From positions 124,001 to 188,000 of the forward strand of contig JADKCP010000011.1 in the NCBI GenBank assembly GCA_016718805.1: DNA of 64,000 nt, read 5' to 3'. Made by a program: the position numbers and the translations under genes. This DNA comes from Bacteroidota bacterium (GTDB taxonomy: Bacteria > Bacteroidota > Bacteroidia > UBA4408). This document shows positions 26,091 to 34,292 of this stretch, piece by piece. Under the pieces are notes generated by a model, which saw only the letters and a list, made by a program, of their open reading frames with translations, did no database searches and was not told the DNA's origin. Each line of letters opens with the position of its first letter. The stretch's first letter is position 1.

Positions 26091-27092
26091 TTATTCAACA
26101 ACTACTTTACTAGTTTGCAATACACGTTTACGCTCGTCCAAAACTTGCAAAAAGTAAATTCCTTTACCTGCAGTGATACTTAAAGTTTTACTTGTAAAAT
26201 CAAGTGGTTCACATAAAACAACTTCTCCAAGCGCATTAATTACTTGAATAGTATTGCTTGCAGAAAAAAGTGACTGATCTGTATTCACTAAAATAGTTCC
26301 GTTTGAAGGATTCGGTTGTATGTTTACCAGATTAGTTGTTTCCAATTTAGAAACTCTGTTTGGTCCACTGCCATTGTACAATGCAGTAATTTCAGCTTGA
26401 TTAAGCGCTCTACTCCATACACCAATATCGTCGAGTTTGCCATTATGATACCCGCTAAAACTTGGCGCTGGCAATTGTGTTGTTCCCGGTTTTACACCAA
26501 TATTGGTATATTGAAAGGATGTTTTTAAAGTTCCATTATAACTTACCGGAGTTCCTACTTCTACTCCATCCTGATACAAATGCATGAAAGTACCATCTAA
26601 AGTAAAAGCAACATGGTGCCAAGTGTTTAAAGTAATAGTCGTAGGCGCTAAAGCATTTAAAGTTGTTCCGGTTGATTGGGTAATTTGTAGATGAAGTTTC
26701 TGAGATAGTCCGCTTAAGCCAAAATGAAAAGCTCCGGTTGTAACGCTTCCCCAGTTTTTAATTATGCTCGACCAATCGGCATTAACATTAAAATATACCC
26801 AAGCCGAAACCGTCATTTTTCCGGCAGAAAAAGAATTCGCAAAATTGGTTGGTACGGCAATGTAGCTGCTACTTCCATTAAAACTATATGCATTGTTGGC
26901 AATACCACTATGTCCGGCAGTTAAAGTTGCACCATTTACTGTTCCATTATTCAAATTCCCACTACTATCAGCGGCATTGCCATTGAATGGCCACCATGCT
27001 ACTAGTCCGGTACTAGGCACATACGATGGCAGTTGCGCATAGATATAAGTTGATAAGGTAAGAACGAAGGAAAGGGTTAAGATTTTTTTCAT
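26091..27092 (-). CDS. LamG-domain T9SS-secreted protein
   Basis: The protein has 333 residues. A signal peptide (MKKILTLSFVLTLSTYIYA) is followed by VPSTGLVAWWPFNGNAADSSG, the classic opening of LamG/concanavalin-like jelly-roll domains in Bacteroidota. WHHVAFTLDGTFMHLYQDG is the second LamG signature, and IGVWSRALNQAEITALYN ends the domain near residue 240. The last 80 residues (NIQPNPSNGTILV ... GKGIYFLQVLD) are a type A T9SS sorting domain. It probably binds carbohydrate at the cell surface. It has its own promoter at 27123 and ends 8 bp from the convergent ligase gene. Confidence 0.88.
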   Translation of the reverse strand: MKKILTLSFVLTLSTYIYAQLPSYVPSTGLVAWWPFNGNAADSSGNLNNGTVNGATLTAGHSGIANNAYSFNGSSSYIAVPTNFANSFSAGKMTVSAWVYFNVNADWSSIIKNWGSVTTGAFHFGLSGLSQKLHLQITQSTGTTLNALAPTTITLNTWHHVAFTLDGTFMHLYQDGVEVGTPVSYNGTLKTSFQYTNIGVKPGTTQLPAPSFSGYHNGKLDDIGVWSRALNQAEITALYNGSGPNRVSKLETTNLVNIQPNPSNGTILVNTDQSLFSASNTIQVINALGEVVLCEPLDFTSKTLSITAGKGIYFLQVLDERKRVLQTSKVVVE

Positions 27093-27122
27093 ATTTATTT
27101 AATTGATGAAACAATATTAATT

Positions 27123-27130
27123 CAAATATA
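27123..27130 (-). promoter_or_regulatory. Promoter -7 element (TATATTTG on the reverse strand)
   Basis: The plus strand reads CAAATATA, the reverse complement of an exact TAnnTTTG. It lies 30 bases upstream of the LamG gene start at 27092, giving a leader of about 25 bases. Confidence 0.45.
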
Positions 27131-27344
27131 TATGCAAGCCTAGAAGAAACAAAAAAATTTCTCGAATTAGGAGTCTCTTCTAACTACAATTAAGAGGATA
27201 TTTTGATCGAAAAATAAACAGTTAAAATCCGCTTCATCAGCTAAAATAAGCATTCAATTAATATCCATTAGTATTAACCAAATTCAATTTGTTCATAGCC
27301 AATAAGGTTTATACAACAAAAGCAGCTAGAAAAAAATTTTATTC

Positions 27345-27352
27345 TAACTTTG
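27345..27352 (+). promoter_or_regulatory. Promoter -7 element (TAACTTTG)
   Basis: An exact TAnnTTTG match 62 bases upstream of the esterase ATG at 27415. It probably drives the esterase and the ATP-grasp gene together. Confidence 0.5.
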
Positions 27353-27414
27353 TTAAGCGCATTCCTAAAATTATTAATTAAGTTAAATTCGATTTAACTA
27401 AAAATCAAAACACT

Positions 27415-28134
27415 ATGATGAAAGAACAGTATTTTAAATGGCACAATAAACACATCAACCAAGACATGGAGATGTTGGTTTTTGGCGAAAAAGGCTATCC
27501 TGTGATTATTTATCCAACCTCCATGGGTAGCTACACCCAAAACAAAGACTTCAATCTTATTGAGGCCGTTGAATGGTTTGTAAACAGTGGCTTAATTAAA
27601 GTTTATACCCCATCGAGTATTGATAACGATAGTTGGTATGATAAGAAAATTCATCCTCGTCAGCGAGTACTCAATCATATGAATTATGAAAAAGCCATAC
27701 TTGAAGATGTTGTTCATCGCGCTATGCAGGAAACCGGTTCAGCTAAAGTGGCCATGGCCGGTTGTAGTTTTGGTGCTTACCATGCTACCAACTTTTCGTT
27801 TAGGCATCCCGAACTAGTTGGCTACTTAATTAACATGGGTGGTGCTTTCGACATTAAAATGCAATTGGATGGATATTATGACGATAATTGTTATTACAAC
27901 AATCCACCCGATTTTTTACCAGGACTCGAAAATCCTTACTTGTATGAAATGGGAATTGTATTTGGCACTGGTGAACATGATTCGTGCTTAGATAAAAATC
28001 AACGTATGAGTGCTATTTTGCGCGAAAAAGGAATACCGCATTGGCTCGATGTGCGCCCCGGAGCAAATCATGATTGGCCCGTTTGGAGAGAAATGCTGCC
28101 AACCTATATTTCGCAACTTAATTTAGGAAAATAA
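27415..28134 (+). CDS. Alpha/beta-hydrolase, putative esterase family
   Basis: The protein has 239 residues and no signal peptide. The nucleophile elbow is GCSFG at residues 116-120 (Ser118), the acid is probably the Asp of GTGEHDSC near residue 183, and the base is the His of GANHDWPVW near residue 221, all in the right order for an esterase-D-like fold. The N-terminus contains EMLVFGEKGYPVIIYPTS, typical of the putative esterase family. Start is ATG ATG at 27415/27418. It lies 78 bp upstream of an ATP-grasp ligase gene; from memory these two families are often neighbours, with glutamate-cysteine-ligase-like enzymes, in other genomes. Substrate unknown. Confidence 0.82.
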   Translation: MMKEQYFKWHNKHINQDMEMLVFGEKGYPVIIYPTSMGSYTQNKDFNLIEAVEWFVNSGLIKVYTPSSIDNDSWYDKKIHPRQRVLNHMNYEKAILEDVVHRAMQETGSAKVAMAGCSFGAYHATNFSFRHPELVGYLINMGGAFDIKMQLDGYYDDNCYYNNPPDFLPGLENPYLYEMGIVFGTGEHDSCLDKNQRMSAILREKGIPHWLDVRPGANHDWPVWREMLPTYISQLNLGK

Positions 28135-28212
28135 GCTACTTTAGCAGTAAATTGCACAACAATAAAAACTCCGAAACCATTCGGATAAAATAACCAACCA
28201 AAAATTAAACAC

Positions 28213-29205
28213 ATGAAAAAAATAGGAATATTACACGGACAAGAGCGCACATTTCCTGAAGCATTTGTGGCCAGAGTAAATCAAAAAAATGTTCCCGGAA
28301 TTGTAGCCGAACCGGTAATGATTGATAAGGTAATGCAAGGTGAAGCTACCGACTATGCAGTAATTATAGATCGCATTTCTCAAGATGTTCCCTTTTACCG
28401 TGCCTTTCTTAAAAACGCAGCTATATGCGGAACAGCTGTTATTAATAATCCCTTTTGGTGGAGTGCCGACGAAAAATTTTTCAACAATGCACTAGCAGTA
28501 AAATTAGGTGTTCCGGTTCCTAAAACTGTGCTTTTACCATCTAACCAATTGCCAACAAATACTACGGGCGCTTCTATGAGTAATTTAAAAATGCCTTTGG
28601 ATTGGAATAGCATTTTTAATTATACCGGATTTCCGGTGTACATGAAACCACACGATGGTGGAGGTTGGAAAAGTGTTTATCAACTCGATAATTCAGAAAA
28701 TTTTTTCAAAGCACACAACGAAACTGAACAGTTGGTTATGATGTTGCAAGAAGAAATTAAATTTCAGGAATATTTTAGAGTATACTGTATTGGTGGGCGT
28801 GATGTAAAGATAATGCAATACGAACCACGAAACCCGCACCATTTACGCTATGTAATTGATGGCCCACCGGTTTCTCAAGCTTTATTAGATAAAGTTCACC
28901 ATTATACCTTGGTGTTATGCCAAGCATTAGGATACGATTTTAATACGGTTGAATTTGCTGTACGCGATGGTATTCCTTATGCCATTGATTTTTGTAATCC
29001 AGCACCCGATGCAGATGTGCATTCAGTAGGTCAAGAAAATTTTGAATGGGTTGTTGAAGCTGCTGCAAACATGGCTATTCGTCGTGCAATGGAGCACAAA
29101 CCCGGACAGGATAATTTAACCTGGGGTACTTATTTAAAAAATAGCGTAAAAAACGGAAGTCTTAAAGATTTGGCTGCTGCTGCCAATAAACCGGTTTTTG
29201 CATAA
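28213..29205 (+). CDS. ATP-grasp family ligase (RimK-like)
   Basis: The protein has 330 residues. The N-terminal 90 residues form a pre-ATP-grasp domain. FPVYMKPHDGGGWKSVY near residues 145-160 carries the ATP-binding lysine and the glycine-rich loop. The later segments LVMMLQEEIKF, FRVYCIGGRDVKIM and TVEFAVRDGIPYAIDFCNPAPD hold the acidic and Asn metal ligands expected of RimK-type ATP-grasp enzymes. These join a carboxylate to an amine with ATP. It probably acts with the esterase upstream; the substrates are unknown. It ends 26 bases before a strong terminator. The 12-bp stem terminator and 78-bp gap suggest a two-gene operon. Confidence 0.82.
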   Translation: MKKIGILHGQERTFPEAFVARVNQKNVPGIVAEPVMIDKVMQGEATDYAVIIDRISQDVPFYRAFLKNAAICGTAVINNPFWWSADEKFFNNALAVKLGVPVPKTVLLPSNQLPTNTTGASMSNLKMPLDWNSIFNYTGFPVYMKPHDGGGWKSVYQLDNSENFFKAHNETEQLVMMLQEEIKFQEYFRVYCIGGRDVKIMQYEPRNPHHLRYVIDGPPVSQALLDKVHHYTLVLCQALGYDFNTVEFAVRDGIPYAIDFCNPAPDADVHSVGQENFEWVVEAAANMAIRRAMEHKPGQDNLTWGTYLKNSVKNGSLKDLAAAANKPVFA

Positions 29206-29507
29206 TCAGCTCTAATTTGCTTTTTAAAGTGAAAGTGGCAATCAAATACGATTGCCACTTTTTTTTATCCAGTAATAGCTATAGCTAAAGAACATGAATA
29301 ATTTTTTACTTAAAATTCAGATAATTCATCTAACTAAATTCAACCTGCAAATTTGAAATAAACTATTCCCAAAATAGTAAGTTTATTTAGTATTGCATGG
29401 CGAGCTAATTTTATTTATGGAGAAGTTTTAATCTCAGTTCGCTTATTTCATTATCCAGTATCTTTCTGTGAATACTAGTATTAACATCGCTTGAACGATT
29501 TTTTGAG
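29206..29507. other. Intergenic region with terminator
   Basis: These 302 bp separate two convergent gene sets. The strong rightward terminator is at 29232-29266. The remaining 240 bp are AT-rich, and I see no gene, promoter or hairpin in them. Confidence 0.5.
29232..29266 (+). terminator. Strong Rho-independent terminator after the ATP-grasp gene
   Basis: AAAGTGGCAATC at 29232-29243 pairs perfectly over 12 bp with GATTGCCACTTT at 29250-29261 across a six-base loop, followed by a T-run to 29266. Confidence 0.9.
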
Positions 29508-30061
29508 TTATTGAATTTTAGTTTTAAACACCACATCTATATCGGTATCTCCTATAGTGCAAGAACCATTTTTTATACCCGGTTGATGACGCAATTCAAT
29601 TTGCATTGTGCCTAAACCAGTTGCTGTTGTTCTCCATTTTGATTGCAATCCGATTGCCAATGAATTAGCATCTAAATCGGTTTTTACTACAGTTGCACTC
29701 GCACCAGTAGGCGAAAAGCAAATTAAATGATCAACACCTTCTTCTACTACTTCATTCGAAATTGTATCTGCAGGCGACACGGTTTCGTTTAAGAGTAGAA
29801 TTGAAGTTAACCAAGTTTTATTTGGAGCTAATTTTATAGTATCAAAAATATCAACCCCCAATCCCCATCTCCGTCAGGGTCGCGAAAGGTTGCATAACTA
29901 ATTGTTGAAGTGTTTGATGAATCAACAAATTTTAATTTCATAGTTGTAATAACTTCAGCTTCATTTTTCACAGGTTGTGGTACAGTAACTTGATCCTTGT
30001 CTTTTTTACATCCTGTAAAACTTGTTATAACTGCAACTGCTGTTAGCACTATAGTCTTCAT
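29508..30061 (-). pseudogene. Lipoprotein with calcium-binding-like DPDGDG motif, broken by a frameshift
   Basis: The gene reads from an ATG at 30061 (another ATG is at 30091) through a lipoprotein signal ending SFTGC, residues KDKDQ, then MKLKFVDSSNT and RDPDGDG. The frame is then lost; the family's continuation VDIFDTIKLAPNKTWLTSILLLNE runs in the next frame from about 29857 to the stop at 29508. One extra G in the GGGG run (plus-strand CCCC at 29863-29866) would restore DPDGDGG-L-G-V-D-I-F, the form expected for this family. It follows the TonB receptor by 86 bp on the same strand. A sequencing error at the homopolymer is at least as likely as real decay. Function: probably a cell-surface partner of the receptor. 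Confidence 0.75.
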
Positions 30062-30177
30062 ACTTTTTTTTATGATTAATTGATTTTTCATTTGAATGTT
30101 ATTTTTAATTGTTTCTTGTAATTATTAGTTCGCAGATTAATTTGTTTAAATTTTTAAGACTGTAATTCCATCTTAAA

Positions 30178-32536
30178 CTATTTATGTGCTTGAATGTTAA
30201 ACGGAATCTTTATCCGTAAAGCAAAATTTCTTCCCATCGCATCCGTAAAATATCTGAACCTATCTAAATAATCTCTGTACGATTTATCCAATAAGTTAAA
30301 TACACTTATACCTAATTCAACGGGCTGTTTGTTTAGCAAAATATTACATGAAGCATGAAGGTTCACAGTATAATAAGCATCCGGAGGTAATGCAAAATCA
30401 CTGTTAGCAGGCACACGCCATTGTTTAGTCACATATAAAATGGAAGCAGATACATAGGCAGAATTTACTTTTCTAACTTGTTTTAGTCGATAGGTGAATT
30501 CTGTTTCATATCTGTCAGAAGGCATCATAATGAGCCATTCATTTTCGGTTTTGTTCCACGCTCGCAGCAGAGAAGCTTTTTGACTGAGTTCGATTGATTG
30601 AGCGAGTTTGAAATTTAAATAGATATCACAGCCTTTTAATGTTGCATTGGTTTGTTTGTAATAAAAAGCAGGAAAAGCACCATGAATAGTGAGTATTGGA
30701 GTTGATGCCGGTTGCCTATAAATAAAATTATCAATGAAGTGAATAAATGGAGATACTTCAATGTTTAATCGCTTTATAGGTGTATAACGTGCTGTTAAAA
30801 TTGCATTGTTGGTTTTTTCTGAACGAAGTGTATTGTCTCCAAACTCCAGTGCCGCAGCACCGTGATGCAATCCGTTACTGTATAGTTCATTTACTGAAGG
30901 TGCTCTCCAAGCAGTTCCAATATTCAACGAAATAGATAAAGCAGAATCGTTTTTAAATATAAAACCCAAATTCCCGGTGAGGTTTTCAAACTTATGTATC
31001 GGGCTAATTAACTCATAATTCCCGTTTCCTACATATTCATACTTGTAAATTTGCAACCTTTTATAATCATAGCGAACACCACCTTCAATTTCAAATTTAT
31101 TTTTCTTCCAGCGTTCAATCATAAAAACACCTGCTCCATAATTGTAGAAATTTGGGATAAGTGCCCTGCCTTCATAAGTGTTTCCTTGGCTAATACCGCT
31201 TATTCCAATACTGCCGGTAAACTTATTTATTCGATTGTGTTCCCAATTAATTTCACCTGTATGCGTTGTTATTTCAAATTTAAGATCAGGTTTATTGAGG
31301 GCTTTCAAAGAATCATTTAAGGGTGAATGTTTGTCGTATTCGTAACGCAAATTATACTGCCCTCGCATAAATGAAAGAAAGTTTCCCCTTTTCACCGGTT
31401 CTAATAAATGACTTAATTTTTAAAAGCTCATGTTCAATGTGCTGATAAGGTCTGCCAATGGCATAAGTAAAACTACCCGTTTCGAGCGGTACCGCAGAAT
31501 TGAAGGCTCTATTTAAGTCAGAAAGATTACCGATGTGTGATGCACTGAAAATACCAATGGTTGTATTAAACTGGCTGTAAAATACTTCAGCTCCATACTT
31601 CTTTTTATTCCATCCTAAAGCATATGAAAAATTATATTCCTTCAAACCTGTGTTTACCAAAACATAATTAGGAGTTGAAATATTCCCTCCTTGTTTTAAG
31701 GTTCCTTGAACTCGCCATGAAAGCGGATTGAGCTTCTTAAAATTTCCTTCTAAATAGGCAGAAGCTGTTCCTGATTTACCATTGCTCATCCCTACCAAAT
31801 TTACTTCGCCGCCAATACCTGCCGAATCCCTTAAAGGCTTTGGTTCAACTAATACTACGCCGGCAATTGCATCCGAACCATATCGAATACTGTTAGCGCC
31901 TTTTATTACAGCTATTTTGGTAGCAATAAACGGATCAACTTCGGGAGCATGTTCAACTCCCCATTGCTGTCCTTCCTGACGAATTCCATTATTCAAAATA
32001 AGTATACGGTTACTGTGCATACCATGTATTACAGGCTTTGAAACTGAATTTCCTGTATTAAGCGTATTAACTCCGGTTACACTTTTTAATGCATCGCCTA
32101 AGGATTGTCCCTTTGCCTGATTAAGCTTTTCTTCAGAAATATCTGTTTTGCTTTGTGTTGTTTGATCAACCGCTTTTATTGCTGATATCTCAACATATTT
32201 CAATAATTCTGAATGGTGCTCAGTATAAAAATTCTTTCTAGTTATTCCTTTAATCAGCATTTTCTCAGTAATGGTTTCGCAACCAATATGAGATATACGT
32301 AATGTATAAAATCCGTCACAGATATCCGGAATTTTGTAATAGCCATTACTATCGCTTACAGCGCCACGCTTTAATTCAACAATATAAACGTTAGCTAGAT
32401 CAAGTATACTTTTATCATGTTCATCAATAACTTTCCCCATCAAAGCACCTTTACATGAGTCAGCTTGTGCCATTAATTTAAAATTAACGACATACATAAA
32501 TAGTATGGATAACCAAAAGAGCTTTTTGTTCAGCAT
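30178..32536 (-). pseudogene. TonB-dependent receptor, broken by a frameshift
   Basis: Two adjoining frames make one receptor of about 785 residues. From the ATG at 32536: signal peptide, a carboxypeptidase-like domain (GKVIDEHDKSILDLANVYI ... NGYYKIPD), the plug domain (SVTGVNTL, HGMHSNRILILNNGIRQEGQQWG, GANSIRYGSDAIAGVVLVEP) and the first barrel strands. The frame ends at 31352 after GKLSFIYARAV. The second frame resumes with RGQYNLRYEYDKH and runs through the barrel to 30178, ending NFALRIKIPF. Removing one G near 31366 gives FIYRGQYNLRYEYD, which joins the halves. The His/Cys-rich protein upstream suggests a metal substrate. If the frameshift is real, the receptor is dead because the barrel cannot form. 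Confidence 0.82.
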
Positions 32537-32688
32537 TTTTTAAAAGATAAATGATATCAGAATCATAACACGCATCTAAATGCTTGAACCTTTCAGATGC
32601 ATTTAGATTATGTAAAAAGCGTGTAGATAAAAACTAGCTCATGCACTAATTTGAATTGTGCATGAACAGTAAAAATGAAAGAAAAATA

Positions 32689-33006
32689 TCAGGAAATAGA
32701 AGGTGGGCCTCTTAATGAAAAGTTGAATTTGAGCTGTTCAAATGAACCAGTCTGGTAAAAATTAATTTTACCGGAAGTAAGCACCAAATCTGCTTTTAAC
32801 AGATTTTCACTCTCAGGAGAGTCGCTGGTTAATTTAACGAAATCGCAATAAGAACAATGGTGTTCAGGGGTACAGAAATGTGTTTCAGTATTGGTGCAAT
32901 GTTTATCATCGCGATGTTCAAAAGCATGTATCTGTTCTGCCACGAATGGTAACAGAAATACAACCAGTGTAAAAATGGATAAGCTATTTTTTAACTTTAA
33001 AAACAT
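32689..33006 (-). CDS. His/Cys-rich small secreted or membrane protein of a metal-uptake locus
   Basis: The protein has 105 residues. A signal peptide (residues 1-27) is followed by a cluster of metal-binding residues within 35 positions: HAFEHRDDKHC, THFCTPEHHC and SYCDF. The C-terminal half is unremarkable. Similar short exported His/Cys proteins sit upstream of TonB receptors in Bacteroidota and may bind zinc or copper in the periplasm. It is 152 bp upstream of the receptor gene on the same strand. An exact -7 element ends five bases before its ATG, so its message is probably leaderless. The metal is inference. Confidence 0.72.
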   Translation of the reverse strand: MFLKLKNSLSIFTLVVFLLPFVAEQIHAFEHRDDKHCTNTETHFCTPEHHCSYCDFVKLTSDSPESENLLKADLVLTSGKINFYQTGSFEQLKFNFSLRGPPSIS

Positions 33007-33011
33007 CGCTG

Positions 33012-33019
33012 CAAAAGTA
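33012..33019 (-). promoter_or_regulatory. Promoter -7 element (TACTTTTG on the reverse strand), leaderless start
   Basis: The plus strand reads CAAAAGTA, the reverse complement of an exact TAnnTTTG. Only five bases separate it from the ATG at 33006, so transcription should start at the start codon. It probably drives the whole metal locus. Confidence 0.55.
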
Positions 33020-33112
33020 ATGATATTTTCACAAAATACCCAGCTTTAATAGTAAGCACTTTAAGTGCACCTAGAATTTAAATAAATATTGACTTTAATG
33101 ATTGAGTGCGCA

Positions 33113-34285
33113 TTAAAAACAAAATCCTATACTATTTTCCCAATAATCTGCTTGACCTAAATTTGCTTTTACATAGGACCCAATGTATAACTGGTTACTA
33201 AATTTTGAATAGGTATTTTTTAAATAATATTGAAATCCAAACTTTGTAGTAAAGAGCGATTTTAAATGTTGTTTAAAAGTGATTGTTCGTTGTTGTGAAA
33301 GCAATTCACGATATAGGGGGTTATGCATAAACACTCCGCCTTGAAGCACAAAACTTAAATGTTTCCAAAGGTATTCATGACCCAGAAAAAATAGTGAAGT
33401 AGTGCTCTTCAATTTTTGCTGAGATGAAAATACTTCATTCGATACTATGTAATCATAAGCTCCTGTATTAAAGTTTCCTTCTACTCCAATCTGAAATATT
33501 CCTTTGGCACTATAGCGTTTACTTGCAAAAACCGAAGCCAAATAAATGGGATATTTTGGTCCATTACTAGGTCCAAAGGTTCCTCCACGCTCATTTATTC
33601 CCATGCCTATTTTTAAATTCAACTTAAATTTTTTAGTATAGTTGATGGCTTCTTGCTTTACAAAATTGCTTTGCTTTTTAGTCGGATAATAACTAATCCC
33701 CAATCGAAAACTCAATGAGTTTAATCCAAGATTTGGTAATTGATAATGTGCATTGCTAAAATGATAATATGCTCCTCCGGCTTGCAAATTAATATATTCG
33801 GAAAGCTGATAGCTAGCTCCTAGTACTAATGATGCTACAGCCGTGACAGTAGATCCAATAACAATATTTGAAGAATTGTTTTGAAGATTGTAAGGCCTAT
33901 TAAAATAAGCAAATCCGAATCCTATTTTTTTCTGAAAAATTAACCTACTTGAACTTTTCTTTTCAAAATTCAAACTAGGAAAAATTGCGAAAACATCTCC
34001 CAGTACTTCCTTGTTTCCAAGCGTTCCATAAATTACATTTAAAGCACTCTCCGGAAAATTGTATTCCTGGTGCCAACGTTCATTTCCAATGCATTGTCGA
34101 GCAACTGAAAGCTCGCTAATAAAAAGCGATTTTACTTTTGGAAATGTTGGTTGATTGGCAATTGCTTTACCCACATTCTGTGCAAACTGATAATGCAATG
34201 GAGCACGTTTAATAAGTGTATCGGAAGCTTTTGCGCTGAAAATAAAATTTGTCAAAAAGCAGCCAGCAAGCAACAACTTTCTCAT
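33113..34285 (-). CDS. PagL-like acyloxyacyl hydrolase / outer-membrane barrel
   Basis: From the ATG at 34285 (seven bases after the stop of the LRR gene) the protein has 390 residues; the frame is open upstream to 34348, but that part overlaps the neighbour and lacks a signal peptide. MRKLLLAGCFLTNFIFSAKA is the signal. The mid-part carries AGGAYYHFSNAHYQLPNLGLNSLSFRLG, which fits the HxSNA...N motif of lipid A 3-O-deacylase PagL, where His and Ser are catalytic. The protein is about twice the length of PagL, with a second set of barrel strands after residue 220. It may trim lipid A; a structural role is possible. Confidence 0.65.
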   Translation of the reverse strand: MRKLLLAGCFLTNFIFSAKASDTLIKRAPLHYQFAQNVGKAIANQPTFPKVKSLFISELSVARQCIGNERWHQEYNFPESALNVIYGTLGNKEVLGDVFAIFPSLNFEKKSSSRLIFQKKIGFGFAYFNRPYNLQNNSSNIVIGSTVTAVASLVLGASYQLSEYINLQAGGAYYHFSNAHYQLPNLGLNSLSFRLGISYYPTKKQSNFVKQEAINYTKKFKLNLKIGMGINERGGTFGPSNGPKYPIYLASVFASKRYSAKGIFQIGVEGNFNTGAYDYIVSNEVFSSQQKLKSTTSLFFLGHEYLWKHLSFVLQGGVFMHNPLYRELLSQQRTITFKQHLKSLFTTKFGFQYYLKNTYSKFSNQLYIGSYVKANLGQADYWENSIGFCF

Positions 34286-34292
34286 TCCTGCA

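Larger units (their letters stand above)
27093..27414. other. Divergent intergenic region
   Basis: These 322 bp are very AT-rich and hold no gene that I can support. Exact -7 elements serve both directions: one leftward at 27123-27130 and one rightward at 27345-27352. About 200 bp between them has no recognised element. Confidence 0.5.

Noticed and set aside
27123..27130. The LamG gene considered as part of the ABC/ACP cluster
   Set aside because: It is on the opposite strand, has its own exact promoter and a T9SS signal; only its 3' end adjoins the cluster.
28170..28185. Hairpin TCCGAA/TTCGGA between the esterase and ATP-grasp genes
   Set aside because: The stem is only six base pairs and no T-run follows, so it is neither a good terminator nor a clear attenuator.
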